This document shows positions 25,312 through 32,246 of a DNA stretch of 39,750 bases, piece by piece. Location of the stretch: contig JAUNLD010000023.1 in assembly GCA_030532425.1 (NCBI GenBank), positions 1-39,750 of the forward strand, written 5' to 3'. Below the pieces are notes generated by a model that was given only the letters and a program-made list of their open reading frames with translations, made no database searches and had not been told where the DNA came from. The DNA is from Lautropia sp. (GTDB lineage Bacteria > Pseudomonadota > Gammaproteobacteria > Burkholderiales > Burkholderiaceae_E). A program made the position numbers and the translations under genes. Within the stretch, counting starts at the first letter, position 1, and every line of letters begins with the position of its first letter.

Positions 25312-26799
25312 TCAGCGCCAGCGCAGCGCGCTCAGGTCGTTGGCCAGGATCGGCATGCCATCCGGCACGCCCTGCAGGCGGCTGCGCGCCACCGACACCC
25401 AGTGAGGCTGGTACAACCAGGCCAGCACGCAGTCGTCGGCCAGCAGCTTCTGCACCTCGGCCAGCAACCGGTTGCGCTGGCCGGCATCGGTGGCGTGCAG
25501 CAGCTTCTGGTAGAGCGCATCGAAGCGTGCCGAGCGGTAGCCCCAGTAGTAATCGGGCTTGCTGAAGTTGTCGAGATCCAGCGGCTCGACGTGCGAGACA
25601 ATGCTGAGGTCGTAATCGTGATTGCGGTAGGTACCCGAAAGCCACTGTGCCCACTCGACGTTGCGGGCCGTGCAGAGGATGCCGACCCTGGCCAGCTGGG
25701 CCATCACCACCTGGGCTCCCTGGCGGGCATAAGGCGTGGGCGGCAGCGTGAGCGTGAGGCGCAGCGGCAGCGTCACGCCCGCTTCCTTCAGCAGCGCCCG
25801 CGCCTTGTCCGGGTCGTGCGGGTTGATGCCGGTGGTGTCGATGTAACCGGGCGCGCCGGGCACATAGTGGCTGCCGATGGGCGTGCCGTGGCCCTGCTGC
25901 CCCGCCGCCAGCACCGCCTTGCGGTCGATGGCGGCGGCAATGGCGCGGCGCACCCTGACATCATCGAGCGGCTTTCGGCGGTGGTTGATGGCCACCAGCG
26001 TCTTGGCACGCGAGGGCGACTCGACCACCTGCCATTCGGACTTGCCCCTGAAACGGGCGACACCACGCTCGCTGGTGCGCGGGAAGTAGTCGACATCCCC
26101 GGCCAGCAGGGCGGCAATCTGCGCCGCCGGTTCGCTGATGAAGCGGAAGGTGACGCGCGGGATACCGATGCGGCCGGCCTCACGCCAGTCGGGACGGGCT
26201 TGCAGGGTGAGCGAGGCGCCGCGGTTCCAGCGTTGCAACTGGTAGGGGCCTGTGCCCACGGGGCGGGTGGCATTGGTGGCCACGCTGCCCGGCTCGACGA
26301 TGATGGCGGTGGGCTGCCCCAGCCGGAACAGCACATCGGTCTGCGGCTGGGCCAGCGTGATCTCGATCGTGCGGGGATTGCGCACCTCGGCCTTGAGGGC
26401 GGCAAAGAAGGCCCGGTCCTTGTTGACGCTGTCGGGCGCCCCGGCACGCGCCAGGCTGAAGCGCACCGTCTCGGCATCACAGGGCGTGCCGTTGGCAAAG
26501 CGGGCATCGGCCCGCAGGTGAAAGGTATAGCGCTTCTGGTCGTCGGACACCGTCCAGCGTTCGGCCAGCAGCGGCGAGACTTCACCGGATGGCTCGATCT
26601 TCGTCAGGGTCTCGAAGACGTTGTAGAGCACGATCTCGGCGATGGCCGCGGCAGCACCGGTGGTGGGGTCCAGCCCCGGCGGCTCCAGCACCATGCCCAC
26701 CACCAGACTGCCGTCGGCGGCCTTGGCCTGGGCGTGGCCAGCCAGGCCCAGGCCAGCGGCCAGGCCCAGCGAGGACAGGGCAAATTGTCGGCGTCTCAT
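25312..26799 (-). CDS. ABC transporter substrate-binding protein, peptide/nickel (SBP family 5)
   Basis: A 495-residue periplasmic binding protein. The N-terminus MRRRQFALSSLGLAAGLGLAGHAQA is a signal peptide with an Arg-rich start, possibly Tat-type although the motif is imperfect. Family-5 features are GLDPTTGAAAAIAEIVLYNVFETL, WTVSDDQKRYTFHLRADARFANGTP, a typical GTGPYQLQRW and DVRVRRAIAAAIDRKAV. The cargo may be a peptide, glutathione or opine-like compound. The start 26799 excludes a 26-codon extension without signal character. First gene of the importer unit. Confidence 0.92.
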   Translation of the reverse strand: MRRRQFALSSLGLAAGLGLAGHAQAKAADGSLVVGMVLEPPGLDPTTGAAAAIAEIVLYNVFETLTKIEPSGEVSPLLAERWTVSDDQKRYTFHLRADARFANGTPCDAETVRFSLARAGAPDSVNKDRAFFAALKAEVRNPRTIEITLAQPQTDVLFRLGQPTAIIVEPGSVATNATRPVGTGPYQLQRWNRGASLTLQARPDWREAGRIGIPRVTFRFISEPAAQIAALLAGDVDYFPRTSERGVARFRGKSEWQVVESPSRAKTLVAINHRRKPLDDVRVRRAIAAAIDRKAVLAAGQQGHGTPIGSHYVPGAPGYIDTTGINPHDPDKARALLKEAGVTLPLRLTLTLPPTPYARQGAQVVMAQLARVGILCTARNVEWAQWLSGTYRNHDYDLSIVSHVEPLDLDNFSKPDYYWGYRSARFDALYQKLLHATDAGQRNRLLAEVQKLLADDCVLAWLYQPHWVSVARSRLQGVPDGMPILANDLSALRWR

Positions 26800-27167
26800 C
26801 GCGGGACTGCTCCTTGGGTGCGGCGCACCATCGTCACAAAAGCGCCATCGTAACCCAGCCTGCCGCTGTCGACGCACCCGCCACGGGTTTTCACGAAATG
26901 AAACACGCCAGGGGGACGGCCCGGAAAGCCGTCTACTTGAGCGGGCGTGGCAATGGCAACGGCCACGTGCAACGCTGAACCGGTTTCATGGGGTGCCCCC
27001 CTCCCTGCCGCATCCGCGGGCGGCCCCCCTCTTGAGGGCCTGCTGTCGCTGGGCAAGCGGGGGAGAACCCAGCGCTCCCAGCCAACCTGAGCGCACCACC
27101 CTGCTGTCATTGCACAGGGGGACAGTATCATCGCCCGGTTATCTTCGCCTATCGCTCCGCTTGCCTC
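26800..27167. other. Divergent intergenic region
   Basis: These 368 bases lie between the binding-protein and MFS genes. They should hold both promoters. I see no further gene, clear operator or terminator. Confidence 0.4.
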
Positions 27168-28526
27168 ATGGCAGACACGCCCGCCCCCCCTCCCGGTCCA
27201 TCGGCCCCCGCCGAAGCGATCCCACCCCGTACGCACTTGCCCGCCAGCCCCGCACCGGCCCCCGCCCCTGGTCCGCTGCCCGAACAGCCGCTGCTGCGCC
27301 CCTGCGAGTGGGCCCTGCTGGGCAGTGCCTACCTGAGCCAGACGGTGGCCTTCAGCTTCTTCTTCGTGTCGCTCTCCACCATCCTGCGCACACAGGGGGC
27401 GGCGCTGGACGATATCGGCTGGCTGTACCTGCTGGGCCTGCTGCCGGGGCTGAAATTCCTGTGGGCCCCGCTGATGGACCGCGTCGGCTTCGGGCAACTT
27501 GGTCACTACACGGCCTGGCTGGTGCTGATGCAGGCCTGCCTGATCGGCACGCTGGTTTTCATGGCGCTGCTGCCCGTGGGGGCGGGCCAGCCCCTGCCAA
27601 TGGGCGCTCTGGTGGCCGGCAGCGTGGCCCTGGCCTTCTTCACCGCCTGCCAGGACATGGCGGCCGACGGCCTGTCGGTGCGGCTGCTCTCGCCACGCCA
27701 GCGGGGCCTGGGCAATGCCGTGCAGATGGCCTGCGGCGCCGTGGGTTTCATCGCAGCCGGCGGCGGCGTGCTGACGCTGTACGAGCACCACGGCTGGACG
27801 GTGGCCCTGCTGAGCCTGGTGTCACTGAACCTGGTCACGCTGCTGCTGGCCCTCTTCTACCGCGAGCCACCCCATGCCCGGCCCGCACCCCATGGCCCCG
27901 CGCACCTGGCTGGCTACTGGCGCGGCCTGGCGCGCTTCTGGCAGCGCCCCGACACCGGCTGGGCCTGGCTGGTGCTGATCCTGTTCCTGCAGTCGGGCGT
28001 GTATCTGGCCTACAGCGTGCTGACGCCGATGCTGGTGGACAGCGGCTGGACACCCAGCCGTATCGGTCAGGTGGTGAACCTGTACGGCACACTGGTGGGT
28101 ATGGCCTCGATGCTGGGGCTGGGCGTGGTGATGAAGCGCTGGTCGCCGACGGTGGCCCTGCGGGTGATGCTGCCGGCGCAGGGGGTGGCGGTAGTGGCGC
28201 TGGCCGCCCCGCTGTTGCTGCGGGCCGATGCGATCTGGGTGACACTGGGCGTGGGCCTGTACATGGCCATCTACATGCCGATGGGCGTACTTGTAAGCAC
28301 ACTGATGATGAGTCGCGCCAGCGCCCATGCGCCAGCCACCGATTTCTCGATGCAGTACGGCGTGTACCTGTGCGCCGGTTATGGCTTTGGCGCCCTGGGC
28401 CTGCCGCTGGCGCAGCGCCTGGGCTACGACACCGTGCTGGGCCTGGCGCTGGGCATCAACCTGCTGCTGTGGGTGGGGGTGCCGCGCTTGTGGCGGCGGG
28501 TGAACGTGCAGGGGCGGAACAACTGA
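27168..28526 (+). CDS. MFS transporter, AmpG/RhtX-like
   Basis: A 452-residue polytopic protein with about 12 helices, preceded by a Pro/Ala-rich N-terminal extension of about 45 residues. The first helix region LLGSAYLSQTVAFSFFFVSLSTILR and GLLPGLKFLWAPLMDRVGFG resemble the AmpG/acetyl-CoA-transporter-like branch of the MFS, which includes muropeptide permease AmpG and the siderophore importers RhtX/FptX. TACQDMAADGLSVRLL (D near helix 4) is the AmpG-type 'QD.A.DG' motif. The cargo is unknown; a muropeptide or siderophore is possible. The start codon lacks a clear ribosome site, so a shorter N-terminus cannot be excluded. Confidence 0.82.
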   Translation: MADTPAPPPGPSAPAEAIPPRTHLPASPAPAPAPGPLPEQPLLRPCEWALLGSAYLSQTVAFSFFFVSLSTILRTQGAALDDIGWLYLLGLLPGLKFLWAPLMDRVGFGQLGHYTAWLVLMQACLIGTLVFMALLPVGAGQPLPMGALVAGSVALAFFTACQDMAADGLSVRLLSPRQRGLGNAVQMACGAVGFIAAGGGVLTLYEHHGWTVALLSLVSLNLVTLLLALFYREPPHARPAPHGPAHLAGYWRGLARFWQRPDTGWAWLVLILFLQSGVYLAYSVLTPMLVDSGWTPSRIGQVVNLYGTLVGMASMLGLGVVMKRWSPTVALRVMLPAQGVAVVALAAPLLLRADAIWVTLGVGLYMAIYMPMGVLVSTLMMSRASAHAPATDFSMQYGVYLCAGYGFGALGLPLAQRLGYDTVLGLALGINLLLWVGVPRLWRRVNVQGRNN

Positions 28527-28647
28527 AATACTGCCAGCAGGAGGCTGGTCTTTCAGCGCTACTCCGTTGTATGGGATTGGTCCAACGCACGCCCCCATGC
28601 CAACGAACAGCGCCATGGTTGCACATGATGCACGACATCAGCATGCC

Positions 28648-29589
28648 CTACGGCCGCCGAAAACCGAGTTGCTCAACCGCCGCCGCGCTTTGGCGGCGTG
28701 GCAATTTTGAAAAGTAGTTTTCCTCCCGGCTGATGTCAGCCCTTGCCGGCAACACGGCCAAAAACTTTCCTGCCAGCTCTGGCCTTCTGCCATCCTTGCG
28801 GGTTTGCCACATCTGCAAGAATTGCGCCTTGCTGAACGTACGATTGCCAAGACTGGGATCGGCCAGCCAGACCGTATCACCACTGATTCCGCGCAGAACA
28901 CTGAAATGATCGTCCTTGCGATATTTGACGTAGACGATGACGGGAATCTTCAGCTTGACGAGCTGATCCCAGCTTGCCGCGAAGCCTCTGGCCTTGAAAC
29001 CGAACCCTGGCATCGCCCGGGCCATGTCGTCAAAGCTGGCCATGCCATCTTCCTCTCCCATCGCTTTCAGAAAGCGTTTTTCTGAGACCTTCTGGCCATA
29101 GAAGCTGTTGAGCAGGGTTGCCGCAGAGGCAGCTCCGCAGGAGTAATCCAGATCCTGCTTGACGATGCCGTCATCACGCAAGGTCTTCCAGCTTCTCACC
29201 TTCACCTGCCCCGAGGCGCTCTGCGTTTGCAGCAAGGCGCCCTGATCGACCGGTCTTTTCTCCGGCTCATCGTCCGCATGATCGTCCTGACCGTCGGCGG
29301 AAGCCTGCTTGCGCCCGTTCCGCCGATCCTCCGCATTCAGATCGCTGGTGCGTTCACCCCGAGATTCTGCCCTGCGGGACGAAGCGGCCTGCTGCCCGGG
29401 GGATTCTGCTTCCGTCGCTGTCTGAACACCGTCTTTCGAGATGGCGCCGTCATGGGTCGTGCGGGTTGCATCCGGTGACAGCATGCCCTCTTGCGCAAAA
29501 GCAACCGGCATCAAGAGAGCCAGCGCTGCGCCTGCCATAACCCAAGCCCCCGTGCGGCCGTTACCGCGCGCTGAACAAGGCCTAATCAT
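28648..29589 (-). CDS. Periplasmic C39-like cysteine peptidase
   Basis: A 313-residue exported protein. The signal peptide (1-32, ending PVAFA) is followed by a charged, low-complexity linker (about 36-128) and then a peptidase C39-like domain (about 130-285). The papain-like residues are visible: Gln145 and Cys151 in KQDLDYSCGAAS, His228 in KDDHFSVLRGI and Asp244 in WLADPSLGNRTF. C39 domains cleave double-glycine leader peptides. Usually they are fused to an ABC exporter; here the domain is free and carries a Sec signal, as in FapD of functional amyloid systems. Its start directly abuts the stop of the membrane-protein gene upstream (TGA-ATG). Its likely substrates are the two precursors at 30286 and 31654. 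Confidence 0.87.
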   Translation of the reverse strand: MIRPCSARGNGRTGAWVMAGAALALLMPVAFAQEGMLSPDATRTTHDGAISKDGVQTATEAESPGQQAASSRRAESRGERTSDLNAEDRRNGRKQASADGQDDHADDEPEKRPVDQGALLQTQSASGQVKVRSWKTLRDDGIVKQDLDYSCGAASAATLLNSFYGQKVSEKRFLKAMGEEDGMASFDDMARAMPGFGFKARGFAASWDQLVKLKIPVIVYVKYRKDDHFSVLRGISGDTVWLADPSLGNRTFSKAQFLQMWQTRKDGRRPELAGKFLAVLPARADISREENYFSKLPRRQSAAAVEQLGFRRP

Positions 29590-30177
29590 TCAACCCGCTC
29601 CCAGGCTTGCCGCCGGAGATGCAGGCGGCAACCCGCCCATCAGGAACAGGCCCATGCCGACCGATGCCAGCAGCATGAGGACGGCCATCAATACCACGCT
29701 GATTAGCACACCTGTAATGGCATACCCCAGTGATATCCTGGAAACAGCACTGCTCAGCGCATGCCCAGCAACCCAGACCGAATACAGCCACAGCGCCATG
29801 CCCAGCACCGGCGGCAGCCCCACGATCGTCAACCCGGCTGCCAGCGCATCCGGCAGCAGCCACGCAGCAGCCAGCAGGTTGAACAGATCACCTTCTCCAT
29901 CCCATCGGCCACCGCGCCTTGCCCACCAGCGCACCACACCCACACATACCAGAAAACACAGCCAGACCAGCACCACCGAAAAACCGACGGCCAGCGCGGG
30001 GGACATCACGGCGCCCTCGGGCATGCCAGGCTGGGGTGCCGTCACACGTGGATCCAGCCCGGTGAGCACCCCCAACAAAGTGATGGCCAGCACAGCTTGC
30101 CAACGTGAGAAGGAAAACCGTGAAAACGACTGCTCACGCTGGATGAACGCAAACACCGATGAAGAAATGATATTCAT
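29590..30177 (-). CDS. Polytopic inner-membrane protein, Yip1-like
   Basis: About 195 residues with five hydrophobic helices (VLAITLLGVLTGL; ALAVGFSVVLVWLCFLVCVG; LLAAAWLLPDALAAGLTIVG; GMALWLYSVWVAGHAL; ITGVLISVVLMAVLMLLASV). Helix spacing and the short N-terminal cytoplasmic part (MNIISSSVFAFIQREQS) resemble the bacterial Yip1-domain proteins, but I have not confirmed this. The ATG at 30177 has an excellent AAGGAGG ribosome site, which decides it against a 29-codon longer frame. It lies between the first precursor gene (gap 108 bases) and the C39 peptidase gene (no gap), so it probably belongs to the maturation or export machinery, or protects the membrane. Confidence 0.72.
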   Translation of the reverse strand: MNIISSSVFAFIQREQSFSRFSFSRWQAVLAITLLGVLTGLDPRVTAPQPGMPEGAVMSPALAVGFSVVLVWLCFLVCVGVVRWWARRGGRWDGEGDLFNLLAAAWLLPDALAAGLTIVGLPPVLGMALWLYSVWVAGHALSSAVSRISLGYAITGVLISVVLMAVLMLLASVGMGLFLMGGLPPASPAASLGAG

Positions 30178-30285
30178 GAAGACCTCCTTCTCATGACAAC
30201 CGACATGCCCCTCCACGAAAACGGGGAACCTGACCCCATGCGACCATGAACCGGGGAATGCCATGTGCTAGCCACCAGGGCCTGT

Positions 30286-30651
30286 TCAACGGATCACAGC
30301 AGGAAAAAGACCGGAAGGACCGACAAGACGCCGATCTCCATTAATGACAGGAAGATAAATCTCCATCTGCCGTGACAACAGCGGAAGGCGGACCACATCC
30401 GGAGTCAGGGCAGAGGCGGGGAGTTCAAAGGGAAAGGCGGCCCCCTCGGTTTCCTTCATCTCCACCGACGACAGCGCAGCCACCTGCATCGGCTTGCCCG
30501 ATGCCTCGAAGAGGGTTGACGCATCCGCTTCCGTGAAGGCTGCTTGGGTCTGGGGCGACGCAGGCGCCTTGACATCAACCTCAGCCGCCAGTGACTGAGA
30601 CGAGATCAGGCCAGTGGTGGCCAGGACAAGAACAACATTCTTAGCTTTCAT
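30286..30651 (-). CDS. Secreted precursor peptide A with double-glycine-type leader
   Basis: A 121-residue protein. Residues 1-23 are a Sec signal peptide (MKAKNVVLVLATTGLISSQS, then LAA). Residues 24-59 form a variable acidic spacer. Residues 60-71 (LSSVEMKETEGA) match the LSxxEM..xxGA/GG leader pattern that C39 peptidases cut, so cleavage is expected after Gly70-Ala71. The remaining 50-residue core (AFPFELPASALTPDVVRLPL and on) is Pro/Leu-rich and not Gly-rich. The first 66 residues are identical to those of the protein at 31654-32091. The ribosome site is AGGAG 10 bases before the ATG. No homologue is recognised; a bacteriocin, amyloid or signalling peptide is possible. Confidence 0.75.
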   Translation of the reverse strand: MKAKNVVLVLATTGLISSQSLAAEVDVKAPASPQTQAAFTEADASTLFEASGKPMQVAALSSVEMKETEGAAFPFELPASALTPDVVRLPLLSRQMEIYLPVINGDRRLVGPSGLFPAVIR

Positions 30652-30806
30652 GGATTAAACTCCTGGGGAACTCCCCTATAAACAACAACACGCCTCGACA
30701 AACTCCCGAGGCACCCGCTGGTCGTGCTGCAACACTGCCAACGCTTGTCGGGCAGGCATGACCTGCCCAGGCCCCTCCCTTTCGGGAGGGATTTTTTTAC
30801 TTGAAC
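30452..30806. repeat. 355-bp perfect direct repeat, copy 1
   Basis: Every base from 30452 to 30806 equals 31892 to 32246, offset 1440. It covers codons 1-66 of precursor A, its whole upstream region and the last 10 bases of an outer-membrane gene remnant. Identity stops abruptly at the core side, and fades to homology on the other side. Confidence 0.97.
30773..30798 (+). terminator. Hairpin with T-run on the + strand, copy 1
   Basis: CCCTCCC and GGGAGGG form a 7-bp stem with a TTTC loop, followed by A and seven T on the + strand. It is a textbook intrinsic terminator for + strand transcription, although every annotated gene here is on the minus strand. A second hairpin (GGGCAGG/CCTGCCC) lies next to it at 30750-30768. 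Confidence 0.6.
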
Positions 30807-30916
30807 ATGTACAACCAGTTCACCCGCAGCTCGGCACCATTCCGCTCCGACTCCCCGCTAAGAAAGGTCGCATTGAGGGTATTGTCGCGCGCAAGGCCAT
30901 AGCCCATGCCCAGAAA
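30797..30916 (-). pseudogene. 3' remnant of an outer-membrane protein gene
   Basis: Translated on the minus strand from about 30916 to the TAA at 30797, it gives LGMGYGLARDNTLNATFLSG and then a tail ending GAELRVNWLYMFK. This is about three-quarters identical to the last 38 residues of the intact gene at 32237-33148, but not identical, so the source was a diverged relative. Upstream of about 30912 homology ends at once in AT-rich DNA. There is no start, so it is not expressed as a protein. Its position just before precursor A mirrors the intact gene before precursor B. Confidence 0.85.
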
Positions 30917-31356
30917 ATTGAACACATGAAAACATCTCCCGGCACTCACTCGCCATAAAACCACCAAACGACTTACCCCCCCAAAAAAGACAAAATTAAA
31001 TAAATGCTATGAAATTAAAAACGGAACCATCACTCCAACCATTCACCCCAAACACGATTCATCGATCACCAACAAAACACCCAAACCAAGCCCCCTCCAA
31101 TAACCACGGAAATGGCTATGACAATCAAATAATTTGCAACACCTGAAACACGACACAATTTTAATTTTTCGAGTCACTTTACCATTAAAATCAACTCTAA
31201 TTGACAAAACACAAATTTATAAGAATTGCTCAGCCTAGCGGCAACCATCTTACCCCCCCGGTCGAACGACATTACTCACCTAAGAACAGGCGTCAGTGGC
31301 CATAACCATGCAACAAACTCCATTATAAATTAATTGCACCAAAATGCACATCATAA
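30917..31356. other. AT-rich spacer without recognised gene
   Basis: Base composition changes sharply: for example 31141-31200 has 18 G/C in 60, against about two-thirds in most of the window. No open frame with normal codon use is seen. A 30-codon minus-strand frame (31158 to 31066, TTG start) would encode a single hydrophobic helix (ANYLIVIAISVVIGGGLVWV). It has no ribosome site, so it is only noted. The stretch is probably transferred DNA or the decayed part of an imported cassette. Confidence 0.6.
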
Positions 31357-31626
31357 TCATCCTCCACCACCAACAAACAACTTTACAACAAACCTCATCC
31401 ATGCCACGACCGAGACAGAAACAGCGAACGTAGTCAAGAACACCCCGACATACCTTCCCACAATAGCTTGAGACTCCAACCATCCAGACAACCAGATCGC
31501 CGCAAAAACAAATCCGCACGCAGATAGCGTATATAATACAACCATCAAAATCCTAAACAACACGCTCACAGACACTCCAAATAATTGCGACCATACCCCG
31601 ATCAACCATAAGGAAGAACGGGGCAT
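31357..31626 (-). CDS. Small hydrophobic membrane protein, possible immunity protein
   Basis: About 89 residues from the ATG at 31626. The frame can also begin at a TTG at 31650, 4 bases after the stop of precursor B. Most of the protein is hydrophobic: WLIGVWSQLFGVSVSVLFRI, LYTLSACGFVFAAIWLSGWL and VGVFLTTFAVSVSVVAWM suggest three helices. The end is Gly-rich. Codons are AT-rich, unlike the rest of the window. A small membrane protein directly after a bacteriocin-like precursor is the usual place for an immunity gene; that role is inferred from position and topology only. Neither start has a good ribosome site. Confidence 0.5.
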   Translation of the reverse strand: MPRSSLWLIGVWSQLFGVSVSVLFRILMVVLYTLSACGFVFAAIWLSGWLESQAIVGRYVGVFLTTFAVSVSVVAWMRFVVKLFVGGGG

Positions 31627-31653
31627 TTCGTCAAAATAGACTACAAACAAAGG

Positions 31654-32091
31654 TCATTCTCGTGCTGCCGAAATCGCACCGCCAGCTACACCGCCCGCCA
31701 TAGCCAATGCCGCACTGCCGAACCCCCTTACCGGGGAGAAAAGCCCACTTGCCAACCCCCCAGCAACAGCCGTAGTGAAAGCATAGGGGTCACGCCCACC
31801 GGCCGCGAGATAACCGTAACCAGCCCCGTACAATCCAGCGATTCCTCCAGCCGCGTGATACAGTGCAACAGGAATTGCGGCCCCTTGCGTATCCTTCATC
31901 TCCACCGACGACAGCGCAGCCACCTGCATCGGCTTGCCCGATGCCTCGAAGAGGGTTGACGCATCCGCTTCCGTGAAGGCTGCTTGGGTCTGGGGCGACG
32001 CAGGCGCCTTGACATCAACCTCAGCCGCCAGTGACTGAGACGAGATCAGGCCAGTGGTGGCCAGGACAAGAACAACATTCTTAGCTTTCAT
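31654..32091 (-). CDS. Secreted precursor peptide B with double-glycine-type leader and Gly/Ala-rich core
   Basis: A 145-residue protein whose first 66 residues equal precursor A: Sec signal peptide (1-23), acidic spacer, then LSSVEMKDTQGA (60-71). Predicted C39 cleavage after Gly70-Ala71 would free a 74-residue core. That core is very rich in Gly (17) and Ala, with GxxxG-like spacing (AAGGIAGLYGAGYGYLAAGG; AALAMAGGVAGGAISAA) and few charges. It resembles class II bacteriocin/microcin cores, which insert into membranes. It is followed at once by a small membrane-protein gene. The ribosome site (AGGAG) and the leader are in the perfect repeat shared with precursor A. Confidence 0.8.
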   Translation of the reverse strand: MKAKNVVLVLATTGLISSQSLAAEVDVKAPASPQTQAAFTEADASTLFEASGKPMQVAALSSVEMKDTQGAAIPVALYHAAGGIAGLYGAGYGYLAAGGRDPYAFTTAVAGGLASGLFSPVRGFGSAALAMAGGVAGGAISAARE

Positions 32092-32246
32092 GGATTAAAC
32101 TCCTGGGGAACTCCCCTATAAACAACAACACGCCTCGACAAACTCCCGAGGCACCCGCTGGTCGTGCTGCAACACTGCCAACGCTTGTCGGGCAGGCATG
32201 ACCTGCCCAGGCCCCTCCCTTTCGGGAGGGATTTTTTTACTTGAAC
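31892..32246. repeat. 355-bp perfect direct repeat, copy 2
   Basis: Identical to 30452-30806. It holds codons 1-66 of precursor B, the complete upstream region with three possible stem-loops and the last 10 bases of the intact outer-membrane gene. A possible minus-strand promoter (TTGTCG at 32141-32136, TATAGG at 32120-32115, spacing 15) is shared by both copies. Confidence 0.97.
32213..32238 (+). terminator. Hairpin with T-run on the + strand, copy 2
   Basis: Same element as at 30773-30798: 7-bp stem CCCTCCC/GGGAGGG and a T7 run at 32232-32238, overlapping the outer-membrane gene stop codon. On the minus strand the loop is GAAA, a stable tetraloop, but no U-tract follows there. The companion hairpin GGGCAGG/CCTGCCC is at 32190-32208. 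Confidence 0.6.

Noticed and set aside
31280-31519. 79-codon minus-strand frame in the AT-rich stretch
   Set aside because: It overlaps the possible immunity gene in another frame, is Cys/Trp-rich in a haphazard way and has no ribosome site.
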